Below are positions 44,947 to 56,995 of a stretch of DNA of 64,000 nt, in pieces. The position numbers and the translations under genes are program-made. Positions within the stretch are counted from its first letter, which is position 1. Each line of letters opens with the position of its first letter. A model generated the notes under the pieces. It was not told the origin of the DNA. It saw only the letters and a list, made by a program, of their open reading frames with translations, and did not search any database. Source of the stretch: Camellia lanceoleosa (taxonomy: Eukaryota > Streptophyta > Magnoliopsida > Ericales > Theaceae); NCBI GenBank assembly GCA_025200525.1, contig CM045759.1:124001-188000 (forward strand), given 5' to 3'.

Positions 44947-47900
44947 GTACTTACTTCTTCTTCTTCTCCTTCTTTATTTTTATTTTGTCTAATTAAAATA
45001 GTATATTATAGACTTGATTTACTTTCTGACTACTTTCTCTTGTAAATTCGATTCATTTGATCAGCATCATTTTTTATACCCCCCAAATCAAAACCTCTTT
45101 ACAAATGATAAACTCGTTTCTGTGAGTTATCATACAATTTTGATGATGCAAATTATGTTTTTAGTAGTTTAGGTCATGGCAATTTGTTTGACATCTGGAA
45201 TATCCCGTTCTGAAGTTGAAGGTCGGTAGGTTTCTCTTTGCTTTTTGCTTTTGCAAATGCTAATGCTAAAGCAGGTAAAAGAGGCTGGTCCTGCTGTCCC
45301 TTTGATGGGCATATGTGCACATAGCATAAAATATATGCTATATAACTACGGTCAAGGGAACTTTGATAGACCTAATTATCATCCTAACATTTCATCAGTC
45401 TCTCTACCACTTCAACTAGTTGATTTTCTTAATTAGTAAACTTGTGTTACAGAAAACCCTTCTTAAGAAATAGCAAGGACTTAGGAGTTGGTCGTAATAA
45501 TCTGTCCTGTATGTGCTTGGTGCTTGCTTAAACTTTATACAACTAATCCCTAGCCTAGATCAAGGTTGGTGGTTGCGTTAGGTAGCTAAAACCATGTCAG
45601 ACCCATAAGGACATGAATATGAACATATGAACTTAATAATTGATCATAATGATTGGGACATGTGCTCTTTATTTGGTGTCCAAGAGTATAGTCAAACATT
45701 TTGGAGAAATATCATCAATGTAGTCATGTTTCTAGAAAGATGAACTAAACCTTTTCATTTTCGAATGATTACAAGAAACTTCCATTTTACAAAATTTCAA
45801 GTTTCCATAACCTAGGAAGAACCAACCTAGCTCATCATTTTTCAATTTTGAATCTCAACAACATTATGATCACCATTAAAAGCTGACATATCTCTTTCCA
45901 AATTTGTTAGAACCTGCTAAAACAAATGTATGCTTAATCAGTTTTGGGAAAGCTATTGTGCATGGAGCATCTCCACCCAAACCTTCAAAATTTGGTATAT
46001 TAATTTTTTTTTAAGGCTTGGGTGGCAAATTAGGATATGCCAATTTGACATTTCTAAGTAAAAGCTCTCCACTCAATATGTCAAATCTATTATTCTATTA
46101 TTTTTTAAATTAATAATTTTTGAACTCTTTTATTTTACTAATTAAAATGAATCTCTTTTTAAATGAGATTTGATCCCCATTTAAATAGTATTTTTATTTC
46201 TAAGAAAGTGCTATAATTATAAAATAAAATTCAAAACTTTTATTCATTGTTGCATAAAATACTTTGTTTATTTGGTAAAAAAGTAAAATTAGAGTAGAAC
46301 TCATATTTAAATAAAAAATAACAATACATAAATATCATAATAAATCACTTGCTACAATTGCCCCCTTGAAAATGCCGCTGATGTTCCACCAATTCCTTTT
46401 GGAATTGAGAATGTGATCCTCTATTGTGAATGCGCAAGTGACTTTAAATGAAATCTCTGATGTATATCAGCTAATGGTATGCAATTTCCTTGTGTGGTCA
46501 TGTGACACTGCAACATCACCAACTTCATCCTCTCTTGCATCGTAATTAATTGGACTTCATTTATATAAATAAATAAATAAATAAATAAAATAAAATAAAC
46601 AAAGAAAGGCATGAACTCTATAGCATATTAGCATGTCAATTTTGACATGTGTTGCTGCCAAAAGCCACGTCAACCTTTGAAGCACGAGGTGGAGCTTTTA
46701 TTTGATGTCAAATGTTACTATTAGTATGCCACGTTGGATTTGAAGCAATGGGTGGAGGTGCTCTAACTTAGTTGCATGAATCGGGGGCGGGATGGGAGCG
46801 GAAGCAGGAGCGGGGGCCGGAGGAGTGATGGTATATAGAAGTTTCTTAGGTTGGTAACGCCTATGAGAGTATATATTTATTTATCAAATATATAAAGATA
46901 TTCTAACAATTATTTTTTGCCGCTTAGTTATAATATATGTATTAAAAATATGAATAAATATTAGAGATTCATATCAAGTACAAATTGTCTTTATTAAGTA
47001 TAAATAGATATAATATAAATAAAAAATTTAAAGAATAAGATTGAGTTATTTTTCTTCCGTTTCTATGCGATTTATATATTTGAGAGGTTTCTATCTCAGT
47101 TGGGAGCGAATTTCTTTCTTGACGGGAGCAAGTTTCTTACTTGCGAGCGGAAAATCGCGTTTCTTAGTAAGAAACATCACTCAAGTAGAAGTTCTTGCTA
47201 CTAAGTGCTCTAATACTTTTACGCCATTTTTTTTTGGGTAATATCATTTCTTAGATTTTTACTTCTTCTCATTGATGATTCCTTCCTCTTTGTTTAAAAT
47301 AATTTTCATTAAATTTGTCCCTTGTTTGTCTACTTGTTCTCAAAATTTTTGGCCAAGTCACATGTCCCATATTGTTTGTTGTGGCTCCTCCTCTGTAACA
47401 AGAAGTTGTCAACATCATGTAAGATTGAAATTGACTGAAAATGGAATGAAATATAAAAGAATTAATGAAGTTTCCTCTTCAATTGTTTTTGGTTGTGGTC
47501 CAATCTTCATTGCTACCAAAACTTGTATATGCCAAAACCATGTACTTGTAGTCACAGGAAATAGGTGCAATTGATCTAATTACACTGTAGAAGTGTTGGT
47601 TCAAAATATGTTTAAGTCATTACCCTCGACTCATTTGCACACATGGAAGAATGCATGCATGCTCTACACGTCCACGTGCACAAACACAGGATTTGTTACT
47701 TTATGAAAGCTAAAATGACTATAATTAAACATATTATATATTGACATGAATGGCGATCAATGAACTAGTCACGATATCTATAGTAGGAGTTTTAGTTAAA
47801 TCTATGTATGTTTTGATCCGATTGTCATTTAGAGATTTTAGTATATGGAATTTTTATTTTAAAATAATTAATTAAGTTAATTAACTTGAATATACTATGC

Positions 47901-50900
47901 CATTTAAATTAATGATATTCTCTTAAGCATCACGTAATTTAATTCAGGGCAAAATTCATTCTACCCTCTTGTGGCATGACCTTGGAACATTTCGTCCCTA
48001 ACATTATAAATAGCCAAAAAGGTTTCATGTGGTTTTGGACTAAAATGCAATACTAACACCGCTAATGACAAATGTGAAATGATCTTAATATTCCTCTGTC
48101 TTCTTCTTTTTCCTTCTCTTATTTCCTATGTCGTACATATACCTATATATCCTTCATTTTTAACTTAATTGCATTTTTTTCATATATATATATATATATA
48201 TATCCATAGTTGTCAAATCGAGAATCGTATTGTGAATTGAGAATCGTTAAGATTCAACAGAAACTGTAAAAAAGATTGTTAAACAATTGTATATATGAAA
48301 ATGAAATAAATTGATTTTGACATATGTTATAAAATAATTCTTATATAAAGGCATAATTACAACATCCAATTGGGAGGGCATTAACTTTAACTTAATTGCA
48401 TTTTTTTTCATATACATCTATATATATATATCCATAGTTGTCAAATCGAGAATCGTATTGTGAATCGAGAATCGTTAAGATTCAATAGAAACTTTAAAAA
48501 AGATTGTTAAACAATTGTATATATTAAAAAGAATGAAATAAATTGATTTTGACATATGTTATAATATAATTCTTATATAAAGACATAATTACACCATCCA
48601 ATTGGGAGGGCATTAACTTCATATCAAGAGATGTATGTCAAATCTTACCAACCATAATATAATCTCTCTTGACATTCAAAAAATGGGCCTAGAAACCTTA
48701 TATAGAGTGTAATTTGAAGATAGAGTGTAATTTGAAGAAAGAATTAAGAGAAATCATTTAATTTTTAACCAAAACACTTTAAAACAGGTGTGTGGTTATT
48801 GTTCAAAAAATGCCTTTTTTTTTTTATAAAAAAAAAAAAAAAAAAGAAAGAGAAAAAAGAGGGGGAAAAAAAGTGAAATCATTGACGGTCCTGACCCATA
48901 TAATATTGAACCATATTTATTTCATGAAATCAGCAATAGATAATTCATGCATGTTCGTTACTTTAACCTTAAGCATCTTTAGAAGATGTATTATGACATT
49001 TGTTGGGGAAAAAAATTGAGAAAAAAGTATAAGATCATGTTGGGTTTGACGGGATCTAATTGAATACTATTTAAAAAGTCTCTGATTACCAAAATAACAA
49101 CAAATAATGCACAAGTATTACTTATTTTTGTATTAAACACTCTTCAAAGTTGTATTATGTCATTTTCACTATAAAAAAAGGTTAGAACCTGTCAGACACA
49201 GTAGTTCTAAGAATTGCATGAATCGTAAAAGTGAATCAAATCGCGAATCAATTGCGAATCGTTTGATTCACCACAGTTTCTATCCCAAAAACATATTCAC
49301 CCATATATTCATATCGATTGTTGATAAATTGTGAATAGATGAATCGCAAGATCCTGATGATAGAGTATATATCCAAGTGCAAAGAATTGGTGTATAGAAG
49401 TCAAATATAAAGTGCTCCTACGCAGAGTGGAGCTCATAATTGTGAGGGGGTGAAGTGCTTTGATGCGATAACAGGGTGTAAAATGGATTTTACTCACTAC
49501 AGATATATCTCAAACTTTCAGCATACCCACAAACAAAATGATAGTACTCTAATAACAAATTATCCAATTTAATAAAATATGGTTACTTATGACAAAACTA
49601 AATACTAAAATGGTTGTGTATGGCATTGGTTTCGCTATTATGGTCAGACTTCTGAAAATAATGTCATGTTGGGCTGTAAAAAATCTCAATATTGTATTGG
49701 CTTAAAATGGGAGCACAAAAGGATGTCCACTTCTTAGGCATCCTTGGTCTTTTGTAGGTTTGATTTGTCTGTAATTTCCTTACCAAAGAAAGCAAATGAA
49801 AAATATGAGTTTGAGATCTCTTATTGCCTTCTTTTCTTAAAAAAAGGATGGCAATAAATGGATCTTTATTATTGAAACAGTGTTTAGTTGATTTTGGAAC
49901 TACATTGTGAATCCTGCATGGTCTTCTCTTGGTATTGACAACTAAAACTGATGCCGAAAAGCACGTCTGACAGAAGAAAAAAAAAATGTTTTATGCTGCT
50001 ATGCTGATGCCCTTGCTATCTAAATTTATTTTTTTGCTAATTTATACTATTTATATGTTGGTGCAGCTTTCTTACAAGCAGTGTCCTGGATTGCCATTGC
50101 TATTCCTTCTTCCAATATCTCATTCTTTAAAATCATCCTATATCTCCTCCTTGGGAACTTCGGTGCTTCAATAGTTGAGGTTGCAAATGATGCTATTGTT
50201 GCAGAGACTGGAAAACAGCCCAGTGCCTCTTCCAAGAACTCCCAGATGTCTTCATCAGGTGAGCTGCAGTCCTTTGTTTGGATAGCCTCCTCCATTGGTG
50301 GAGTCCTCGGAAACATGCTTGGTGGTGTTGCTGTTGACCGATTCTCCCCCCAAGCAATGTTCTTTTGGTTTGGCGTAATCCTTGCTATGCAGTTTTTTAT
50401 AACAGTTTTGATTCATGAAAGTTCACTTAATCTCCCCAAGAGTCCATCAAACGTCGGAATCAGAAAGCAGCTTTCAGAGCTCCTAGTTGCATTGCAGAAA
50501 CCTGAAATTGCTCACTCAATAACCTGGTTTGCAGTGTCTTATGCCATAATTCCAGCCTTAACAGGCACCATGTTTTTCTATCAGACGCAACATTTGGAGA
50601 TTGACTCTTCTGTATTGGGGTTCTCTAAGGTGTTTGGACAGGTAGCAATGTTGCTCTGGGGTGTCGCATATAATCAACACCTGAAGTTCGTTCCACCGAA
50701 GAAACTAATCTCAGCCATTCAGTCGACTATGGCTGTTTTCATGGTGTCGGATGTTTTGTTTGTGGAGGGGATATATCGAAGGATGGGGATGCCGGATTCG
50801 GTGTATGTTGTGGTCTTCTCAGGCTTACTTGAAGTTATGTGTTTCTTTAAGATTCTACCATTTAGTGTTCTTGTGGCACAGCTTTGCCCACCAGGCTGTG

Positions 50901-51118
50901 AGGGATCTCTAATGGCATTTCTCACGTCTTCCATTGCTCTTGCATTTATAGTGAGTGGATACTTGGGTGTTGCACTTGCATCATATGTTGGGGTGACGGG
51001 GAATGATTTCTCAGGCCTGTCACGTGGCCTTATTGTACAGGCAGCTTGCACGCTCTTGCCTCTCTTTTGGTCATCGTGTATTCCGGATGTGCCCAAAACC
51101 AAAAGGAAAGGACAGTAA
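44622..51118 (+). CDS. Folate-biopterin transporter (FBT/BT1 family), two exons
   Basis: A major-facilitator-like membrane carrier of the plant folate-biopterin transporter family, thought to move folates or pterins across plastid or other membranes. Join 44622-44946 and 50067-51118: 458 residues, in frame, GAG|GTACTT donor and GTGCAG acceptor, joint reading AIGG-AFLQAVSW. Family motifs: GLGFWVQGMRCFPW, VNFFLKDGLKVDSSTLQLLQ, NSANLPMVAKPIYG, VEVANDAIVAETGKQP, SGELQSFVWIASSIGGVLGN, IPALTGTMFFYQTQ, LCPPGCEGSLMAF. By memory it resembles the Arabidopsis FBT6/7 group. The first ~33 residues are hydrophilic and Arg/Lys/Asn-rich; about 11-12 hydrophobic segments follow. No stop or frameshift seen. 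The exact substrate is inferred from the family only. Confidence 0.9.
45965..46764. mobile_element. MITE-like element in transporter intron
   Basis: Ends are inverted: GGAGCATCTCCACCCAAACC on the left, and the right end GGGTGGAGGTGCTCTAAC reads GTTAGAGCACCTCCACCC inverted. About 800 bp, AT-rich, no transposase. Internal TAAGGCTTGGGTGGCAAATT and GCCACGTTGGATTTGAAGC belong to the same kind of element. A (AAAT)n microsatellite lies at 46566-46590. Confidence 0.65.
46765..48160. other. Intron sequence without recognised feature
   Basis: AT-rich apart from the G-rich patch at 46785-46830. A stretch at 47040-47190 repeats TTTCTT..GGGAGC words (GGGAGCGAATTTCTTTCTTG, GGGAGCAAGTTTCTTACTTG) with a hairpin at 47130. 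Nothing identifiable as a gene. Confidence 0.4.
48161..48619. repeat. Tandem duplication, ~229-bp unit x2
   Basis: Copies 48161-48387 and 48388-48619, each beginning TAACTTAATTGCATTTTTTT and containing CCATAGTTGTCAAATCGAGA and CCAATTGGGAGGGCATTAAC. AATCG/GAATCG words recur at 49208-49270. A MITE that duplicated in tandem is likely. Confidence 0.9.
50067..51118 (+). CDS. Transporter exon 2
   Basis: Encodes residues 109-458 after the phase-1 intron: AFLQAVSWIAIAIPSSN, VEVANDAIVAETGKQP, the long membrane-spanning C-terminal half, and a hydrophilic tail ending PKTKRKGQ-TAA. 1052 bp, no interruption. Codon use and motif preservation suggest selection, in contrast to every other protein-like sequence in the window. 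Confidence 0.92.
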
Positions 51119-51857
51119 CTGTAACAGTGGGAGAGCACATGGTATTACTATTATGTAAGACTCGGCTGTCAATTTTTTATTTTTTATTTTGACGTCTCAT
51201 GCTCTTTCTGGTTTTGATTGTTTTCATTTGACGTAATATCATTAGATTAAAGGAAGTTTCTGTTACTTCCTACAGAATCGTATCATTAGATAAATAAATA
51301 AAAATAATAAAAAGTTAGATTTCTCTTAGTAGTACTAGTGTAGCTTGGCCTGTACATAATCTACATATAGGAGTTTCTTATCATTTTTTCATTGGTTTTA
51401 CTTAACGAAAATAAGTTGATGGTTTAGATTGAAATTAAATCAAAGTATTGGAGTTGTTTAAATTGTTTAATGTTTATTTTGTTACAATAGTCGAATTGTG
51501 GAGTTTTTCTTGTAATTTTTCTAAAGAAATCTTACTCGTGTCTTTTCTCACATGTTTTGTTTTTTCACTCATCCAAACATGATTTTGAGAAAATACAGTT
51601 ATTTCCTCTTCTTTTTTCACCCTACAATCTAGATGGAGTGTTGGGTTGGATGCTCAAGGGAAAAATGTGCTTTGTTTCTGAACAATTTTGGAATCAAAAT
51701 GCAGCCGGCTGACACAACTTCATTGATGTGATTGGCACCACATTAGGAACAAAATTTTGTGAAGTGAACTGGGAGCAGATTGCTTAATTTCTTTTGACCT
51801 AAGAACAGAGCAAAGAAAAGGAAAAAGTTGTTTTTTTCTTTTTTTCGAATCACGAGA
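51119..51857. other. 3' flank of transporter
   Basis: AT-rich presumed 3'UTR and intergenic sequence with AATAAA-like words (51292-51302). No gene seen. Confidence 0.5.
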
Positions 51858-51973
51858 ACATGATAGTATTCCACTTATAGAGGAGGGAGTTAGGATATGA
51901 AACTTGATCCGATAAACATGATAGTATTCCACTTATAGAGGAGGGAGTGAGGATATGAAACTTGATCCGATAA
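51858..51973. repeat. Tandem duplication, 58-bp unit x2
   Basis: ACATGATAGTATTCCACTTA ... CTTGATCCGATAA occurs twice (51858-51915, 51916-51973) with one difference. Confidence 0.95.
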
Positions 51974-54535
51974 ACAGAGTGTGTTAGATTCTCGATAACT
52001 AGATTAAGCATTTTGTTAATAACATATATGAATACTATTATACTGTTATATAAAGCAAATAAATGAAAACTTTTATCATGTATTTTTGTTTTTTAAAAAT
52101 ACCCCTAAAATTGTTAATTGTTGAAAATCTAGTAATTAATTGTAAATCAATATTTAAATTTAACTTAGCTTAATCATTCATCAAACCCATCAAAAATTCA
52201 GATTGAAAATTTGGATTTGCAACCAACGGCTAATAGGGAGGGAGAGAGAGAGAGATTAGTGGTCCATACTCTTCTCCATGCATGGACAACGAATAATATA
52301 TAGGGGATAGAGTGCCCCATGCAATGATACAGAAGCCTAAAAGCAAGAATAGAATTGGACCCTACATTTATACTACATTCATCATCAACTTTTTCATTTT
52401 GCCAATCTGTGCGGTGATCCCCACCAACGAATGTCACCTGCATTCTAGCAGCCACCCATCCTAGTGTTTTACCCCCTTCCCCCTCTGGTGGTTAGTAGGC
52501 ATTAATATATATGTTCATCAAAGCTAATTTATATTTTGGATTTAGAAGCCAGCAAGTAACTATTGATATATATATATATATATATGCAAGCAAGCCCATC
52601 ACATCACGTGTGCTTGCAGATTGTCAGGTAGAGGGGCAGGCAGCTGTGACTGTGAGTGAGAGATAAGGGTTGAATGTATCAAATATCAATTGGCATCACC
52701 ATTCTATTCTTATTTTTAGCATAGAGTACTGCCTAGTGCTAGCTAGATTGATAACAACTAACTATAACAAGAAGGAAATATTACAAGCATGACTTTACAA
52801 AATTAATTAAGCAGCAAACAAAACAAAGCAAATTAGCATATGTATTTCACTAAATCTAATTTAACAATTAATGTGGCTTATGAATTAAAACATAAATTTG
52901 AAGCCCTTAAAAAAGCAATTGGGTTGGATAGGGTGGATTGACCACATGTAATGGTCCACACAAAGTTTTACAAATTGAACGATTCAAATCTCGAATTACT
53001 AATTATAATGGAGAACAATGCATGACACTGTGGGGATGAGAATGGGGGTGGTAAGGAAAGGCAAGGAGGTTGGTTGGAGATGATGATGGATAGGGGATGG
53101 TGGTGGAGGGTAGTCAAAATTGGGGATGGGTGGGGGCAGAAAGTGGTGATGGTGAGTGGTGGCTAGGTTCGGGTAAGATTCGAGTTTGAGAAGTTAGGAA
53201 TAATGACAAAATTGAATTTTTATAATAAGATTGTAATATATATATATATATATATAGGGAGAGAGAGAGAGAGAGGGGGGGGATTGAAATCGACACAAAA
53301 AAATATAAAATAAAATAAAAAAGACCCAAAAAAAAGGCAAATAGCAGAGCATCTAACTTTATTAGCCATAATCAATAAAAAAAAATTAAAATTGGTGAAA
53401 AATCTAATTTAGAGAGGGTATAAGGCATTAGATCTAAGTGCATCTCCATCAAAATAGTCAAATTTTTAGTTAAATTTTAAATAAAAGTTTATTTTTCTAT
53501 TTTAGCTAACCATCTTTCAAATACATTCTCCAAAAAATGAAATATTCTCCAACAAACTCTTTATTCTTTATTTCATCTGTTGAGTCATCTTTTCCTAACT
53601 ACATGTAACTAGTAATTTGATATTCAACTAAAGTAGCCAGGTAAGAATTGAATTTGATGAAGTGTATTTTTATAATTTTATGCTATAACATAGCCAAGAG
53701 AATATTTTAATGAACTTGATAATGATACTTGAAGGGGAAATATTATTTGGTGATAAGGACATTTGTTGGTCAAAAGTCCATTAATACATATGTATTGAAA
53801 TTTTTATATAAAGCCTATTTGTTGAAAAAAATCTATCTGTTGAATTTTCTATCTATTGAATTTTTATCTATTGTACATTTGTCCAAATTTTTATTTGTAC
53901 AAATTGATTTCACACAGATTTGCACAAATTGATTTTAAATTTTTATTTTATCTGTTGAAATTGGCCTGTCTCCGAATCAAATCCATTTATCTCTCTCCTT
54001 CATCTTTCTCTATCACCATTTCTCTCAATCCAAACTGGGTTTGGGTTTCCTTCTCTCCGCAGCATACAATACAATTATAGAGAGACTAATTTCTTCAAAC
54101 ACAGACAACACTGAAGAAGACGAAGAGACATAAATGTTATCTATTGAAACTAACATTTCTATTATTCTATTCAAGAGCCTTGTCAAATAGAGAAAGAAAA
54201 TGAACCTATGGCCCTTGGTTCTGAGAAAATTGAAGATAACAGATAAAGAAAGAAAACAGATAGAGAAAGAAAGAATTAATGGTACGAGAGCGACGAATCT
54301 GAGGAAAGGGCATGAGGGAGCGACGAATCTGAGGAGAAGGGGTGAGGAAGTGACGTATCGCGTTGGCTTACAACCATTCATCTCATCGAAAAATCGCCTT
54401 TGCCATTCGAGCTCACATCATCGCCAATCTCAACTCTCCTTACTCCGCCTCCTCCTCATCTGAACTCACAATATTGATGGTACTCTTCAAGTTATGAGCA
54501 TCACCGTAAGCCAAGAAAATCAAACGAGGGTATAA
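51974..54535. other. Intergenic, microsatellite-rich
   Basis: (TA)n at 52566-52584 and 53236-53256, (GA)n at 52241-52256 and 53260-53276, and G-rich purine stretches at 53040-53160. 53440-53640 (GTGCATCTCCATCAAAATAG start) resembles a MITE end. No supported gene; short open frames lack homology or composition support. Confidence 0.45.
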
Positions 54536-54640
54536 GATTTGCTTGAGAAGAGCTTCAGCGATAATGATGACGGTGGTGGTGTCGTCTCCGGCAACAATGA
54601 GAAGGGCTGTGAGGTTGCCGACAGTGCCCGAAAAGGGTGG
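54521..54640 (-). pseudogene. Possible chaperonin (CCT delta-like) gene fragment
   Basis: The minus strand reads LIVAGDDTTTVIIIAEALLK. That is close to the AGDGTTTVVVIAGALL nucleotide-binding segment of group II chaperonin subunits, with the invariant Gly of GDGTTT replaced by Asp. Neither the upstream TNDGATIL segment nor any downstream chaperonin sequence is present. The match is about 18 codons, so chance or a captured gene scrap are both possible. Confidence 0.35.
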
Positions 54641-55444
54641 CGGAGCTTTGGTGCTGCTGCGAGAGAGAAAGAAGAAAAAATGGATTTGTAGAGAGAGAAG
54701 GTGAGAATGTGAAGAAGGAAGAATTTCTACAAATAAGTACTATCCTTATGGACCCAAACAAATTATACGTTGTCCTTATGAATCCAAACAAAAGGAGCGT
54801 GGATCTATGACCTTGAAAGTTTATAAAAATAATTTATGAACTGAGCACCCTAAAAAAATACTGTAATTTTTTTTAACCAACTAATTAACATATAAATTAG
54901 ACTTTTTTTTATTCAAATTTTTTTTTTTTTAATCTGTTAGACGACATCATGATGATAATATCGACCAGCACAAACACACGCTATGCAATGCATATTGCAT
55001 AACCTGTCCCACCTGATCTCGTACCTCCCATTCAGAAGAGCTTCGACTCTATATCTGCTACTACCTTCTTACGTTCTTCCACCAACCCACCAGTACTCTC
55101 TCTCTCTCTCTCTTAATTAACCTCGAATAATTGATTTTTATGAATCTTGTTCAATGTTTTCTTTTTAACTTTTTTTTCGATTAAACTACTATTTTTTAGT
55201 CTGCTGCCAGTATTGTTGATTTTCGCTTTTAGTTTTGTAGGTGCTGTTTGATTTGGTTTGGGTTGACTGATGGAAAGGGCTCTGATACATCCCCTAATTT
55301 TTGGCCCCCTAATCTTCTTAAATTTCAAACCAAGGCAACAAAAAAAAAATGCCCAGAAGGACGTCGTTTTGGGCATTAGAGGAATTAGGGGAGACTTTTT
55401 TAGGAGGACAAATCATTTTCCCTGATAGAAATAGTTTGAAATCC
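54641..55444. other. Intergenic
   Basis: Contains a (CT)n tract at 55096-55114 and poly-T stretches. No gene supported. The open frame across 55349-55579 enters the copied intron block and has no family. Confidence 0.4.
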
Positions 55445-56995
55445 CTTGTCTGTGCTTCAGATTTATTTAAAGTCACTTGCGCATTCACCATAGATGATCA
55501 CATTCTCAATTCCAAAAGGAATTGGTTGAACATTTGTAACATTTTCAAGGGGCCAATTGTAACAAGTGATTTATTATGATATTTATGTATTGTTATTTTT
55601 TATTTAAATATGTGTTGTACTCTAATTTTATTTTTTTACCAAATAAACAAAGTATTTTATGCAACAATGAATAAAAGTTTTGAATTTTATTTAAAAAATT
55701 ATTTTATAACTATAGCACTTTTTTAGAAATAAAAATACTATTTAAATGAGGATCAAATCTCATTTAAAAAGAAATTCATTTTAATTAGTAAAATAAAAGA
55801 GTTTAAAAATTATTAATGTAAAAAATAATAAAATAATAGATTTAACATATCGAGTGAAGAGCTTTTATTTAGAAATGTCAAATTGGCATATGCTAATTTG
55901 CCACCCAAGCCTTAAAAAAAATTGACATAGCAAATTTTGAAGGTTTGGGTGGAGATACTATTAGCATAATAGCTTTCCCAAAACTGATTAAGCATACATT
56001 TGTTTTAGCGGGTTCTAACAAATTTGGAAAGAGATATGTCAGCTTTTAATGGTGATTGTAATGTTGTTGAGATTCAAAATTGAAAAATGATGAGCTAGGT
56101 TGGTTCTTCCTAGGTTATGGAAACAAGAAATTTTGTAAAATGAAAGTTTCTTGTAATAATTCGAAAATGAAAAGATTTAGTTCATCTTTCTAGAAACATG
56201 ACTACATTGATGATATTTCTCCAGAATGTTTGACTATACTCTTGGACACCAAATGAAGAGCACATGTCCTGATCATTATGATCAATTATTAAGTTTATAT
56301 GTTCATATTCATGTCCTTATGGGTCTAACATGGTTTTAGCTACCTAACGCAACCACCAACCTTGATCTAGGCAAGGGATTAGTTGTATAAAGTTTAAGCA
56401 AGCACTGAGCACATACAGGACAGATTATTATGGCCAACTCCTAAGTGCTTGTTATTTCTTAAGAGGGGTTTTTTGTAACACAAGTTTACTAATTAAGAAA
56501 ATCAACTAGTTGAAGTGGTAGAGAGACTGATGAAATGTTAGGATGATAATTAGATCTATCATAGTTCCCTAGGCCATAGTTATATGGCATATATTTTACG
56601 CTATGTACACATGTGCCCACCAAAGGGATAGCAAGGCCAGCCTCTTTTACTTGCTTTAGCGTTGGCATTAGCATCAGCATTAGCATTTGCAAAAGCAAAA
56701 AGCAAAGAGAAACCTACTGACCTTCAACTTTAGAAGGGGATATTCTAGATGTTAGACAAATTGCCATGACCTAAACTACTAAAAACATAATTTCCATCAT
56801 CAAAATTGTATGATAACTTACAGAAACGAGTTTGTCCTATGTAAAGAGGTTCTGATTTTGGGGGAATAAAAAATGATACCGATCAGATGAATCAGTTTTA
56901 CAAGAGAAAGTAGTCAGAAAGTAAATCATGTCTATAATATATTATTTTAATTAGACAAAATAAAAATAAAGAGGAAGAAGAAGAAGAAGAAGAAG
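55445..56995 (-). repeat. Inverted copy of the transporter intron block
   Basis: The reverse complement matches 44953-46450, from CTTCTTCTTC...ATTTTTATTTTGTCTAATTA through GTTTTTAGTAGTTTAGGTCA, the AATGCTAATGC..AAAGC block, AAAACTGATTAAGCATACAT and CCAATTCCTTTTGGAATTGA. It lacks the right end of the intron MITE and all exon sequence. The boundary at 56995 falls in GAAGAAGAAGAAG, the complement of the CTT microsatellite, and abuts an LTR start at 56996. Confidence 0.88.

Larger units (their letters stand above)
44947..50066 (+). other. Transporter intron (5.1 kb)
   Basis: Begins GTACTTACTTCTTCTTCTTC and ends TTGGTGCAG. It holds a block (44953-46450) copied elsewhere in the window, a MITE, a 230-bp tandem duplication and AT microsatellites (48188-48201, 48420-48431). 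A C/G-rich patch near 46785-46830 (GGGGGCGGGATGGGAGCGG) is unlike its surroundings. I found no further exon; a direct exon 1-exon 2 joint is in frame. Confidence 0.8.

Noticed and set aside
47041..47574. Possible extra exon in the transporter intron
   Set aside because: No similarity to the transporter family, and exon 1 joins exon 2 in frame without it.
55349..55579. Open frame reading MPRRTSFWALEELGE and onward
   Set aside because: It crosses the boundary between intergenic DNA and the copied intron block at 55445, so it cannot be a conserved gene.
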